A DNA stretch of 64,000 bases from the NCBI GenBank assembly GCA_037384425.1, contig JARROA010000006.1:55892-119891 (forward strand). Direction: 5' to 3'. Position numbers and translations under genes: made by a program. Shown here piece after piece: positions 18,351 through 28,037 of the stretch. The DNA is from Thiodiazotropha sp037384425. GTDB taxonomy: Bacteria > Pseudomonadota > Gammaproteobacteria > Chromatiales > Chromatiaceae. The first letter of the stretch is position 1. The number at the start of each line of letters is the position of its first letter. A model generated the notes under the pieces. The model made no database searches. It was not told where the DNA came from and worked only from the letters and a program-made list of their open reading frames with translations.

Positions 18351-18815
18351 ATGGCCAACATCACGAAAGAGATCGCGAGTCTGCGGGCAAAAATCGCCCG
18401 TCTCGAAAAGGAACAGAAACAAGCCGAAGAGCGGGAGAAGGCGCTTGCCGCGGTGCAGAGCCAGATCGACGCCCTCCTGAAGCAGCACGGCCTCACTCTT
18501 GAGACCTATATTCGCAGCAATTTCGCCCAGGTCAGCCGCATCGTGACCAAGATCGAACGCGAGAAAGGCAAACCCGAATCGACCACTGACGCACGCAAGG
18601 GAAAAAAGAAGGCGGTCGCCAAGAAGCGCCGTGCCCGCAGCAGCAAGACCGCACCCGGCATCAAGATCCCCGCCGGCAAATACGCCAACCTGCCCACGGC
18701 TCCGGACAAGACCTTCGAGGTCAAGGAGAAGGGACCGCGACCCAAACTGCTGAAGGCCTATGCGGAAGAGGTCGGACTCGAGACCTTTCTGCAGCAGTGC
18801 CGTCTCGATGGCTGA
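18351..18815 (+). CDS. H-NS-like basic coiled-coil protein, putative nucleoid protein
   Basis: 154 residues. The N-terminal 60 residues form a coiled coil (EIASLRAKIARLEKEQKQAEEREKAL), as in H-NS and MvaT oligomerisation domains. A Lys/Arg-rich linker follows (KGKKKAVAKKRRARSSK), and then a compact C-terminal part, KIPAGKYANLPTAPDKTFEVKEKGPRPK, which is not the classical H-NS TWSGRGRxP loop. The architecture argues for DNA binding, but the C-terminal family is not one I can name. GGAG precedes the ATG. It reads divergently from rof. Confidence 0.7.
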   Translation: MANITKEIASLRAKIARLEKEQKQAEEREKALAAVQSQIDALLKQHGLTLETYIRSNFAQVSRIVTKIEREKGKPESTTDARKGKKKAVAKKRRARSSKTAPGIKIPAGKYANLPTAPDKTFEVKEKGPRPKLLKAYAEEVGLETFLQQCRLDG

Positions 18816-18864
18816 TCTCGACTCCCTGCTTCAGCCAGCCGCCGCGTTTGCGGATCGACCCGGG

Positions 18865-21786
18865 TCAGGCCACTCCCGATGGCCCGGAACCCACAGCCAC
18901 CAACGGCGTTGGCTCCATGATGCCGAATCCTTGTGCGTAATCGACCCCCAGGTCGATCAACTGCTCGAGGATCTGGTCTGACTCCACATACTCCGCAATG
19001 GTCTTCAGACCCATCAGGTGACCGATGCGGTTGATCGACTCCACCATTGCCCGATCGACCGGATCGTTCAGCATATTCCTGACGAAACTGCCATCGATTT
19101 TGAGAAAATCCACCGGCAGACTCTTGAGATAGGCAAAGGAGGACATGCCGGTGCCGAAGTCGTCGAGGGCGAAACGGAATCCCCGACGCCGCAGCAGGCT
19201 GATGAAACGGGTCGCCTGATCCAGGCGGCTGACCACTGCCGTTTCCGTGATCTCGAAGGAGATCTTCTGCGCCGGCAGCTGAAACTCGCGCAGCTGTTCC
19301 AGGATGTATTCATAGAGCGCACCCTCGCCCAGTGACTGACCCGACAGGTTGATGGCACAGAGCCCCAGCTCCTCCAGCCGATCCGGATGCTCGGCCAGCC
19401 AACGGAAGGTGTTGCGAATCACCCAGCGGTCGAGGCCACCCATCAGGTTGTAGCGCTCGGCGGCCGGGATGAAGGCCCCGGGGGCGATCACCCCGCCCTC
19501 GCTGTCGTGCATCCGCAACAGCACCTCCACATGCTCGTCGCCGATGGCATGGCTGCCGATGGAGAGTATCGGCTGCTGCATGAGGGAGAAGCTCTCCTGC
19601 TGGATCGCCGTTTCGATCCGGTTGACCCAGCGCATCTGCCCCTGCTGTCGGGTGATCTCTTCGTCATAGGGCCGATAGACATGCATCCGGTTGCGGCCCA
19701 TGTCCTTGGCCACATAGCAGGCGGTATCGGCCGCACTGAGCACACTGTGGGTGCTTTCGGTATTGGCGTCGATCCCGGCGATACCGATACTGACGCCACA
19801 CGAGAAACTGCGCCCCTCCCAGGAGAATCGAAAACGCTTGATGGTCTCGAAAATCTGTCCCGCCACCTGCTGCCCCTGTTCCAGGCTGGTGCGCTCCAGC
19901 AGCAAACCGAATTCATCACCCCCCAGACGCGCGAGCACGCCTCCGGCACCGATCGCCTGGCGCAGCTGGTGGGCCAGATGGCGCAGCATGGTGTCTCCCG
20001 CCACATGGCCGCAGGTATCGTTGACCAGCTTGAACTGATCCAGATCCATGTAAAAGAGCACATGGGTCAGCCCGTAATCCCTGGCCTCGGCAAAGGCCTG
20101 GCGCAGACGCTGATCGAAGGCGTGGCGGTTGTAGAGATGGGTCAGGGGATCGTGGCTGGCGAGGAAGCGCATCTCGCGCAGCATGGAGCGGGTTTCGGTG
20201 ACATCACGGAACACGGTCACGGCACCCTTGACCCGCCCCTCCTCGATCATCGGGTGGGTGGAGTACTCGACCGGAAACAGGGTGCCGTCGAAACGGCGGA
20301 AAGACTCGTCTTTGACCCGGCGCGGCACCTGTTGCTGCATGCCGGCGCTGAAGGCCCGCTGCGCCAGTTCCGGCATGCGGATCATGCGATGGATGGGCTG
20401 GGAGAGCACCTCATCCTGTTTGTAGCCCAACATCGAGGCCGCAGCCTGATTGATGAACGTGCAGTCGCCTTTCTGATCGACGCCGAAGATGCCCTCGCCG
20501 GTCGACTCCAACAGCAGGCGCATCTGATGATTGACCTTGGCCAGACGGCGGGAGGAGTGCGCCAACTGTTTGTGGGCCGCCTTATGAGCCTGATTGCGGG
20601 TATGGTTGACGATGGCGAACGCGATGTCGCCGACCACCTCGTCGAGCAGATCCTGTACGATCTGATCGAAATAGTCCGACGACTCCGCATAGACCGTCAG
20701 CAGACCAAGCACCTGCCCTTTGCGCAGAATCGGCAATACCGCGGCCGACTGGCCGATGCGGGGCGTCACCGGTTGGCACCAGTCCAGTTCCCCCTGGTCC
20801 CAGTCGATCTGATCGATGAACACGGGGCGACCTCCGAACACGGCCATTCCGGGCGGCGAGTCGGAGCGCAATGTGATCGACGATCGCTTGTCCAAACGGT
20901 TCACATGCGATGAAGCCACTGGCCGCACCTGTTGCCTGGCCGAATCCACCTCGCCGATCCAGGCCGCGACAAACTCCCCGTAGGTGACGGCAATCTCGCA
21001 GAAGCGCTTGAACAGCTGACGCGGCTCCACATCCCGGATGATGATCTTGTTGGTCTGCGACAGCAGGGCGAAGAGGCCTTTCTGACGGTTCAGGGCCTGT
21101 TCGCGCTGCTGGATGATACCGGCCATCTGTTCGAAACGCCGGCTCACCTGCTCCAGGTCCCGGTCTTCCCTCAGTCGCGCATTCAACTGCGTGTCGTCGC
21201 CCGCCAGGCGTGAGACCACCTGCTTCAAGCGGCCGATGGGAATCAGCAGTATGCGATCGATCAACCAGGCCGTGATGATGAATACCAAAAGGATGCCGAC
21301 GCCATGCACCAGCAGCCGATGCTCGAAATCGGCAATCGCATCGGCTTCCGCCTGCTGCGCCGGGAAACGGATCTCGAGCAGCGAGTGGGGCGACGCTTGA
21401 TTACCCGCAGTGGCCGCGGCAATAGGGGCGGTATAACGGTAGTAGTCCTTACCGTCTGGCGACTCCACACGCCGCAAGCGGAAAGTCGTTGAGGGGTGGG
21501 TCACGAAATAGTCGAGTTCGGTCTCCACCTCCTGTCCACCGCCGTCACGGACTCCAGGACGCTGGAGCTGAACATCGATGCCGTCAATCGCCTCGGGAAG
21601 CGGCAAGGGTCGAAGCGTGGAATCCGTTTGGCCCAAGCTCAGGGCGGTGCGGATGGATGCTGCCTGCGACTGTAGCTTGAGCTTCAGTTCGTTGCCGATA
21701 TCACGGTAGTCAAGATAACCCTGCACCAGAAAATGGCAGGCGAATAGTCCCGCCAGGGTGAGGACGATTCTGTTTCTAAGCCGCAT
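18865..21786 (-). CDS. Membrane sensor with GAF/PAS, GGDEF and EAL domains
   Basis: 973-residue c-di-GMP signalling protein. A periplasmic sensor of about 130 residues lies between two membrane segments (residues 5-25 and about 155-180). A HAMP-like region, a GAF-like domain (about 245-400) and a PAS domain (about 430-540) come next. The GGDEF domain has an intact LGGDEF but no RxxD inhibitory site. The EAL domain reads EVLLRM in place of EALLRW but keeps NLSG, FEITET, DDFGTG and LKIDGSF, so phosphodiesterase activity is plausible. The next gene upstream, hemW, is 200 bp away, so this is probably monocistronic. Confidence 0.92.
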   Translation of the reverse strand: MRLRNRIVLTLAGLFACHFLVQGYLDYRDIGNELKLKLQSQAASIRTALSLGQTDSTLRPLPLPEAIDGIDVQLQRPGVRDGGGQEVETELDYFVTHPSTTFRLRRVESPDGKDYYRYTAPIAAATAGNQASPHSLLEIRFPAQQAEADAIADFEHRLLVHGVGILLVFIITAWLIDRILLIPIGRLKQVVSRLAGDDTQLNARLREDRDLEQVSRRFEQMAGIIQQREQALNRQKGLFALLSQTNKIIIRDVEPRQLFKRFCEIAVTYGEFVAAWIGEVDSARQQVRPVASSHVNRLDKRSSITLRSDSPPGMAVFGGRPVFIDQIDWDQGELDWCQPVTPRIGQSAAVLPILRKGQVLGLLTVYAESSDYFDQIVQDLLDEVVGDIAFAIVNHTRNQAHKAAHKQLAHSSRRLAKVNHQMRLLLESTGEGIFGVDQKGDCTFINQAAASMLGYKQDEVLSQPIHRMIRMPELAQRAFSAGMQQQVPRRVKDESFRRFDGTLFPVEYSTHPMIEEGRVKGAVTVFRDVTETRSMLREMRFLASHDPLTHLYNRHAFDQRLRQAFAEARDYGLTHVLFYMDLDQFKLVNDTCGHVAGDTMLRHLAHQLRQAIGAGGVLARLGGDEFGLLLERTSLEQGQQVAGQIFETIKRFRFSWEGRSFSCGVSIGIAGIDANTESTHSVLSAADTACYVAKDMGRNRMHVYRPYDEEITRQQGQMRWVNRIETAIQQESFSLMQQPILSIGSHAIGDEHVEVLLRMHDSEGGVIAPGAFIPAAERYNLMGGLDRWVIRNTFRWLAEHPDRLEELGLCAINLSGQSLGEGALYEYILEQLREFQLPAQKISFEITETAVVSRLDQATRFISLLRRRGFRFALDDFGTGMSSFAYLKSLPVDFLKIDGSFVRNMLNDPVDRAMVESINRIGHLMGLKTIAEYVESDQILEQLIDLGVDYAQGFGIMEPTPLVAVGSGPSGVA

Positions 21787-21989
21787 CGGTCATCCGCTTG
21801 ACGCCCTCAAGGACAGCGCCACGAAATGGGACTGGAATCAGACACCTAAACCGAGCGCAGTCCCTGCGAGGCAACTCGCGTTTCCAGTGGTGACGTGAGG
21901 ATGCAGTTGCTCCCTGGTGAGCGGAGGGCCGTTTTCGTGCGGCAATCCGCTTAGTTTTAGAGCCTTATAATAACTATTTCCAAATAACT

Positions 21990-23144
21990 TTAAAGTTGTT
22001 TCTCAACCTCGAAGATTTCTAGCAGATTGGTTAGGAATCTAAGTCCCAGCGGGGTTGCGCAAAGTCTTGTCGTCTCCTTGCTCAACAATCCCCGCCCACG
22101 GGCCTCGTCGAGCATCCCGGCCAAGCGCTCCGAATCAAGGCCGGTGGTCGCTGGGAATAAACCGCTCTCCACCCCCTCGCTCAACCTCAATGCGTTCATC
22201 ATGAATTCCACGACACGATCTTCCGGGCTCAACTGTCGGCTGCCCTGCAGAGGATTACCGGCGGCGACAGCGCAAAGATAGTCATCCGGATGCCGCTTCT
22301 TCCAGCGTCTCTGTATGTTGCCGTCCCCTTGGGTCAGTTTTCCGTGGGCACCGGCCCCGATCCCGATATAGTCGCCAAAGCGCCAATAGTTGAGATTATG
22401 CCGACAGCGTCCGCCCGGACGCGCAAAGGCCGAGACTTCGTACTGTTGGTAACCCGCTTGCGCAAGCAGTCGCTGCCCCTCCTGCTGAATCGACCATAGC
22501 GTCTCCTCGTCGGGCAACTGAGGCGGTTGATGGTGGAACAGGGTGTTGGGCTCCAGGGTCAACTGATAGTAGGAGAGGTGCTCCGTATTCAGGCCGATGG
22601 CGATATTCACATCCTCCAGCGCCTGCGCTTCGCTGGCTTGCGGCAGGCCGAACATCAGGTCCAGGTTGATGCGTTCGAAGCCGGCCGCCTGCGCCAGCTC
22701 CACCGCGCGGACCGCCTCCTCGGGGCCATGGATCCTGCCCAGGGCCCGCAGGCTTTCGGCATGAAAACTCTGCACCCCGATCGAGAGGCGGTTCACACCC
22801 GTCTCCCGCAGTTCAGCGAATTGGGCCGCTTCCACGGCGCCGGGATTGGCCTCCATGGTGATCTCGATGTCCTGCGCCCAGGGCAGGCGTTCGCGCACGC
22901 CGCGCAACAGGTCGTCTATGGCCGCTGGGCTGAACAGGCTGGGTGTGCCGCCACCGATAAAGATCGATTGCAGCTCACGTTCGCCGGCCAGCGCGGCCTC
23001 GATGTTCAGGTCAGCCAGCAACGCAGCGACATAGCCGGCTTCATCCAGCGCCCCCCTGACCGCATGGGAGTTGAAATCGCAATAGGGACACTTGCGTAGG
23101 CACCAGGGAATGTGGATGTAGAGGGAGAGGGGAGGGAGGTTCAT
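21990..23144 (-). CDS. hemW: Radical SAM heme chaperone HemW
   Basis: 384 residues from the ATG at 23144 (MNLPPLSLYIHIPWC); the frame itself opens at 23234. The [4Fe-4S] motif CLRKCPYC has cysteines at residues 15, 19 and 22, and SIFIGGGTPSLF is the SAM-binding glycine motif. These and the C-terminal winged-helix-like region identify HemW, a heme-binding chaperone related to HemN; the longer HemN (coproporphyrinogen dehydrogenase) is excluded by length. In many relatives hemW follows rdgB, which is not seen here. Confidence 0.92.
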   Translation of the reverse strand: MNLPPLSLYIHIPWCLRKCPYCDFNSHAVRGALDEAGYVAALLADLNIEAALAGERELQSIFIGGGTPSLFSPAAIDDLLRGVRERLPWAQDIEITMEANPGAVEAAQFAELRETGVNRLSIGVQSFHAESLRALGRIHGPEEAVRAVELAQAAGFERINLDLMFGLPQASEAQALEDVNIAIGLNTEHLSYYQLTLEPNTLFHHQPPQLPDEETLWSIQQEGQRLLAQAGYQQYEVSAFARPGGRCRHNLNYWRFGDYIGIGAGAHGKLTQGDGNIQRRWKKRHPDDYLCAVAAGNPLQGSRQLSPEDRVVEFMMNALRLSEGVESGLFPATTGLDSERLAGMLDEARGRGLLSKETTRLCATPLGLRFLTNLLEIFEVEKQL

Positions 23145-23271
23145 CGGAATGCCGTTCAGCCTCCATTGCCCTGTCTGTAAGCTGCCCGTCTCCGCACCAA
23201 GGGGGGCGGAGTCGAATGGCCTTGTGCAAGGCAATGGCGTAAGTTATGTACGCTAGTTTTTTACCCGTGTT

Positions 23272-23332
23272 ACGGTGCGGCAAGCCGCACCCTACCCGTA
23301 CTTTAACCGTAGGGTGTGGCTTGCCGCACCGT
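23272..23332. repeat. REP-like palindromic element (pair of inverted arms)
   Basis: Two 24-bp arms (23272-23295 and 23309-23332) are inverted complements with one G/T mismatch, around a 13-bp centre. Each arm contains the smaller palindrome GGTGCGGCAAGCCGCACC or its TGTGG variant. The same core recurs at 63557-63578. It lies in the 298-bp gap between the TRAP protein gene and hemW, an arrangement typical of REP/BIME elements. Confidence 0.75.
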
Positions 23333-23443
23333 CAACTTCGTATGCTTACCCTCTTGTTTCTATAGCCATCATCACCATTTCGCTTAAGACATGTACCTTT
23401 CGAGACCGGCCCCTATGTGCGGGAACTCTGCCCAGCGCGGATC

Positions 23444-24529
23444 TCACACCTTGTCGCGCGCTTGCAGATAGGCGAAATCGGCGATGGAACCCCACTGACG
23501 GGAACCCTTGAGAAAGTCCATGTAGGAGTCATAGACCTTACGCGCGAATTCGTCCTTGGACGCCAACTCCTCCACCACTTCGGCGGAATACTTGCGCAGG
23601 GTTGCCAGCACATCGTCGGGATAGCTACGGATGTCGACCTTGTATTTCTCGACCAGGGTCTTGAGCGCCGCCGGGTTGCGAGCGGTGTATTCGGCCAGCA
23701 TCTCCTGATTGGCCACCTTGCAGGCGTTGAGAACGATCGCCTGCAGATCCTTCGGGAGGGCCTCGAAGGCCTCCTGGTTGATCAACGCTTCCAGGGTGGT
23801 GCCCGGCTCGTGGAAGCCCGGATAGTAGTAGTATTTGGCTGCTTTGAAGAGGCCGAAGGCGAGATCGTTGTAGGGGTTGACCCATTCGGTGGCGTCGATG
23901 GCGCCCGACTGCAGGGAGGTGAAGAGTTCGCCCCCCGGCAGATTCACCGGGGTACCGCCGGCCCGCTTGAGCACCTCGCCACCGAGGCCGGGGATGCGCA
24001 TCTTCAACCCCTTCAAGTCCTCGACGCTGTTGATCTCCTTGTTGAACCAGCCCCCCATCTGCATGCCGGTGTTACCGCCCGGGGCCGGAATCAGGCCGAA
24101 CGGCTTGTACAGCTCGCGCCACATCTCCAGGCCGCCGCCGTAGTAGAGCCAGCCGTTCATCTCCTGGGCGGTGAGCCCGAAGGGGACGGTGGAGAAGAAC
24201 TGGGCGGTCTCGCTTTTCCCCTTCCAGTAATAGGCCGCGCCATGCCCCATCTCCGCCGTGCCACGCTCCACCGCATCGAACACCTCGAAGGCCGGCACCA
24301 GCTCTTTGGCGCCGTAGACCTTTACATGCATGCGTCCGCCGCTCATCTCGTTGATCGCCTCGGCCAGCCGGTTAGCGCCGGTGCCCAGGCCGGGAAAGTT
24401 CTTCGGCCAGGTAGTGACCATCTTCCACTTGATCTCGGCCTTCGCTTCGGCGGCCTTTATGCCGGCCAGCCCCGCACTGGCGGCGATGGCGCCGCTACCG
24501 ACCTGCTTGATGAAATCACGACGTTTCAT
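23444..24529 (-). CDS. TRAP transporter substrate-binding protein (DctP family), Tat signal
   Basis: 361 residues. The N-terminus MKRRDFIKQVGSGAIAASAG has a twin-arginine-like signal (RRDFIK). The mature part starts EIKWKMVTTWPKNFPGLGTGANRLAEAI and contains NKEINSVEDLKGLKMRIPGLGGEVLKRAGGTPV, characteristic of the periplasmic TRAP solute receptors of the TakP-like branch for oxo acids or similar organic acids. AAGGAG lies just before the start. No DctQ or DctM membrane genes flank it, so it is an orphan receptor. The exact ligand is unknown. Confidence 0.92.
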   Translation of the reverse strand: MKRRDFIKQVGSGAIAASAGLAGIKAAEAKAEIKWKMVTTWPKNFPGLGTGANRLAEAINEMSGGRMHVKVYGAKELVPAFEVFDAVERGTAEMGHGAAYYWKGKSETAQFFSTVPFGLTAQEMNGWLYYGGGLEMWRELYKPFGLIPAPGGNTGMQMGGWFNKEINSVEDLKGLKMRIPGLGGEVLKRAGGTPVNLPGGELFTSLQSGAIDATEWVNPYNDLAFGLFKAAKYYYYPGFHEPGTTLEALINQEAFEALPKDLQAIVLNACKVANQEMLAEYTARNPAALKTLVEKYKVDIRSYPDDVLATLRKYSAEVVEELASKDEFARKVYDSYMDFLKGSRQWGSIADFAYLQARDKV

Positions 24530-24716
24530 GGATCACTCCTTAACTACTACTGTGGTTCTCGTTGTTGATCGATAAACTGCGGTGGGGCAGGGCCCCACCC
24601 CACGGCTTGATCAGGTTTGGTTTATAACGCCATGGGCACAATGAAGCACAAAGCTCGTAAAGACTTTCTTTTGATGGATTATCACCTTTGCGGTCTTTCC
24701 GTTTTCACATCGCAGC

Positions 24717-26882
24717 TCACACCGGCGAGAGATTGGCATAGGCAACAACCAGCCACTTGCTGCCGACCTCCTCGAAATTGACCTGCACCCGGGCGCTGCG
24801 GCCCTGTCCCTCGGCGTTGAGCACCACCCCCTCGCCGAACTTGGCATGGCGCACCCGCTGACCCAGGTTGAAACCAGTCAGCTCCTGGCTATCGTGATAG
24901 GGCGATCCGCCGTAGAGGGGCTGGCTGATGGAAGGTCCGGCGCGCACCTCGCGCATCAGCTCGGCGGGGATCTCGCGGATGAAACGCGACGGCAGCGGAT
25001 AGTTCTCGCTACCGTGCAGACGTCGGCTCTCGGCGTGGGAGATATAGAGCACCTGCATGGCGCGGGTCATACCCACGTAGCAGAGGCGGCGCTCCTCCTC
25101 AAGACGGGCCGGGTCGTCGGAGGACATGCTGTGGGGGAACAGCCCCTCCTCCACGCCGACCAGGAAGACCAGCGGGAACTCCAGCCCCTTGGCCGAGTGC
25201 AGGGTCATCAGTTGCACACAGTCCTCATAGGGATCGCCCTGGGTCTCCCCCGCCTCCAGCGCGGCGTGGGAGAGAAAGGCCGAGAGTTCGTCCATCTCCG
25301 CCGTTTCCTCCTCCAGTTCATAGGTGAACTGGCGGGTGGCGTTGACCAGCTCCTCCAGATTCTCCTTGCGGTCGATGCCCTTGCCGTCTCGACTCTTCTC
25401 GAAGTGCTCCGGCAGACGGCTCAGGTTGAGCATCTGCTGCACCTTCTCCGACAGCTCCCGATCACGGGTCTCGATCTCCAGCTCCTCGATCAGATCAAGA
25501 AAGCCGCGCAGCGCCGTGGCAGCCCGCTTGGGCATGCCACCGCCCTGGAGCAGGGCCTCGGTCGCCTGCCAGAGGGCGCAGTCGAAATCCCGGGCGTGGG
25601 CGCGCACTGCATCCAGGGTCTTGGCGCCGATACCCCGCGGCGGGGTGTTCACCGCCCGCTCGAAGGCGCCGTCGTCATGCCGGTTGCTGAGCAGTCGCAG
25701 ATAGGCCAGGGCATCCTTGATCTCGGCCCTTTCGAAGAAGCGCAGTCCGCCATAGACCCGGTAGGGGATACCAGCCTGGATCAGCGCCTCCTCGAACAGG
25801 CGGGACTGGGCGGTGGTGCGATAGAGGATCGCCGCCTCGGCCCGGGCATGGCCCTGCTCCATGTATTGGCGGATGCGCTCGACCACGAAGCGGGCCTCGT
25901 CGATCTCGTTGAAGGCGGCGTAGAGATTGATCGGCTCGCCCTCGCCGTCCTCGGTCCAGAGCTGCTTGCCCAGACGCGAGGCGTTGTGGTTGATGAGTGC
26001 GTTGGCGGCGCTGAGGATGTTACCGGTGGAGCGGTAGTTCTGCTCCAACCGCACCAGGGTAGTCGACGGATAGTGGCTCTGCAGGCTCTGGATGTTCTCC
26101 ACCCGGGCGCCGCGCCAGCCGTAGATCGACTGGTCGTCGTCACCGACCACGAAGAGATTGTTGCGATTGCCGCAGAGTAGCCTCAGCCAGGCGTATTGGA
26201 TTGCGTTGGTGTCCTGAAACTCGTCCACCAGGACGTGGTGGAAACGCTCCTGGTAGTGCTGCAGCACGTCGGGCCGCTCACGCCAGAGTTCATGGGCGCG
26301 CAGCAACAGCTCGGCGAAATCGACCATGCCGCCGCGCTCACAGGCCGCCTGGTACTCCGCATAGAGCCGGATCATCTGGCGCTGATAGGGATCGCCGCCG
26401 TCGTCCAGGTGCTGGGCACGCAGACCTTCATCCTTCTTGCCATTGATGAACCATTGAATCTGGCGCGGCGGCCAGCGCGCCTCGTCCAGCTCGAGGCTCT
26501 TCAGCAGACGCCTGATGAGGCGGTACTGATCATCCGAATCAAGGATCTGGAAAGACTGGGGCAATCCCGCCTCCTTCCAGTGCGCCCGCAACAGGCGATG
26601 GGCCAGACCGTGGAAGGTGCCGACCCACATCCCCCCCAGGGGCTGGCCCAGCAGCTGTTCGATACGCGTGCGCATCTCCCGCGCCGCCTTGTTGGTAAAG
26701 GTGACCGCCATCACCGACCAGGGCGAGGCGTTCTCCACCGCCAGCAGCCAGGCAATGCGATGCACCAGCACCCGCGTCTTGCCGCTGCCGGCTCCGGCCA
26801 GCACCAGCACACTGCCGACGGGGGCAGTCACCGCCTCGCGCTGGGCATCGTTGAGGGGATCGAGTATCAGGGAGACATCCAT
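24717..26882 (-). CDS. uvrD: DNA helicase II UvrD
   Basis: SF1A 3'-5' helicase, 721 residues, the usual size, for nucleotide-excision and mismatch repair. It starts MDVSLILDPLNDAQREAVTAP with Walker A VLAGAGSGKTRVL. Further helicase motifs: VTFTNKAAREMRTRIE, HVLVDEFQDTNAIQY, VVGDDDQSIYGWRGA, RLEQNYRSTGNILSAAN and LMTLHSAKGLEFPLVF. The C-terminal tail (RVRHAKFGEGVVLNAEGQG) is the family's RNA-polymerase-binding Tudor-like segment. Monocistronic, with no SOS box that I can recognise at 26883-26950. Confidence 0.96.
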   Translation of the reverse strand: MDVSLILDPLNDAQREAVTAPVGSVLVLAGAGSGKTRVLVHRIAWLLAVENASPWSVMAVTFTNKAAREMRTRIEQLLGQPLGGMWVGTFHGLAHRLLRAHWKEAGLPQSFQILDSDDQYRLIRRLLKSLELDEARWPPRQIQWFINGKKDEGLRAQHLDDGGDPYQRQMIRLYAEYQAACERGGMVDFAELLLRAHELWRERPDVLQHYQERFHHVLVDEFQDTNAIQYAWLRLLCGNRNNLFVVGDDDQSIYGWRGARVENIQSLQSHYPSTTLVRLEQNYRSTGNILSAANALINHNASRLGKQLWTEDGEGEPINLYAAFNEIDEARFVVERIRQYMEQGHARAEAAILYRTTAQSRLFEEALIQAGIPYRVYGGLRFFERAEIKDALAYLRLLSNRHDDGAFERAVNTPPRGIGAKTLDAVRAHARDFDCALWQATEALLQGGGMPKRAATALRGFLDLIEELEIETRDRELSEKVQQMLNLSRLPEHFEKSRDGKGIDRKENLEELVNATRQFTYELEEETAEMDELSAFLSHAALEAGETQGDPYEDCVQLMTLHSAKGLEFPLVFLVGVEEGLFPHSMSSDDPARLEEERRLCYVGMTRAMQVLYISHAESRRLHGSENYPLPSRFIREIPAELMREVRAGPSISQPLYGGSPYHDSQELTGFNLGQRVRHAKFGEGVVLNAEGQGRSARVQVNFEEVGSKWLVVAYANLSPV

Positions 26883-27053
26883 CCGAGTATTTTAACAGGC
26901 ATAGTCCCTGGTGTGTCTGGTTGGAGATTCTCTAGGCTTCAGCGCCACCCCTATACGCAGAATCACCGCCGCGGACTCGCTCAAGGGTGGAGAATCCATG
27001 ACGAGGCACACTAGAATTGCCTTTAACCACGACCAACATACCAGGACCTTTCC

Positions 27054-28037
27054 ATGCAGATCCTCGCTGGCGACATCGGTGGCACCAATACCCGACTCAG
27101 CCTCTACCACGCGCGCTCCCACAATCACCTCGAACCCTTGCGGGAGGCGACCTACCCCAGCAACGATTACAGCGGGCTTGAGGCAATCCTGCGACAGTTC
27201 CTCCAGGGCGTCGAAGCGGAGCGCATAGAACGTGCCTGCTTCGGCATCGCCGGGCCGGTGGTCAACCAGACCTGCGAGGCCACCAATCTCCCCTGGCGGG
27301 TATCGGCAGAATCCATCAGACAGGAGTTCGGCTTCGACGCCAGCTGGCTGCTGAATGACCTCGAGGCCAACGCTTGGGGCATCGAGGCGCTGCCGGAGAA
27401 GGATCTTTTCCTGCTCAATCCCGGCGACTCCCGAGCCCAAGGCAACCGCGCCATCATCTCCGCCGGCACCGGACTCGGAGAGGCCGGCATCTTTTGGGAC
27501 GGCCTCAGTTACCGCCCCTTCTCGAGCGAGGGTGGACATGCCGATTTCAGTCCGGCCAATCTGCTGGAGTATGAGCTGCTGGAGTGGCTGACCGAACGTC
27601 ATGGCCACGTCAGCTGGGAGCGCGTGGTCTCCGGTCCCGGCCTGGAGAGCCTGTTCCATTTCCTCTCCAGCTACCATCAGACCAGCCTGACTGACTGGCT
27701 GCGCGCCGAGATGCAGGAGAAAGGGGGCGCACCGGCAATCTCAAGCGCCGCCCTGAGCGGGCGGGATCCGCTCTGTGTCGAGACACTCGACCTCTTCATT
27801 ACGCTCTATGGGCGCGAAGCAGGCAACCAGGCCCTGAAGATCATGGCCCGCGGCGGGGTCTACCTCGGCGGCGGCATCGCGCCCCGCATCATTACGCACT
27901 TGAAGCAGGGCGGCTTCCTACACGCCTTTTTCGACAAGGGCCGTATGCGCCCGTTGATGGAGGCGATGCCGGTCTGTGTCATCCTGAACGACAAGGCCGC
28001 CCTCCTCGGCTCGGCTCGGTACGCCTTGCTACAGTAG
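27054..28037 (+). CDS. glk: Glucokinase
   Basis: ATP-dependent glucokinase, 327 residues, cytosolic. The phosphate-binding loop is LAGDIGGTNTRLSLY at the N-terminus; ISAGTGLGEAGIFWDG and SSEGGHADFSP are the Glk sugar-binding motifs, and GGVYLGGGIAPRI is the C-terminal glycine motif. It belongs to the E. coli Glk group, not the ROK group. Feeds glucose into glycolysis along with the phosphofructokinase 11 kb away. Divergent from uvrD. A 7-bp stem at 28161-28179 may be part of its 3' end. Confidence 0.95.
   Translation: MQILAGDIGGTNTRLSLYHARSHNHLEPLREATYPSNDYSGLEAILRQFLQGVEAERIERACFGIAGPVVNQTCEATNLPWRVSAESIRQEFGFDASWLLNDLEANAWGIEALPEKDLFLLNPGDSRAQGNRAIISAGTGLGEAGIFWDGLSYRPFSSEGGHADFSPANLLEYELLEWLTERHGHVSWERVVSGPGLESLFHFLSSYHQTSLTDWLRAEMQEKGGAPAISSAALSGRDPLCVETLDLFITLYGREAGNQALKIMARGGVYLGGGIAPRIITHLKQGGFLHAFFDKGRMRPLMEAMPVCVILNDKAALLGSARYALLQ

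Noticed and set aside
19387..20913. 508-codon plus-strand frame
   Set aside because: Antisense to the GGDEF/EAL sensor, no protein character.
26892..27677. 261-codon minus-strand frame
   Set aside because: Antisense to glk and its promoter region; no motifs.
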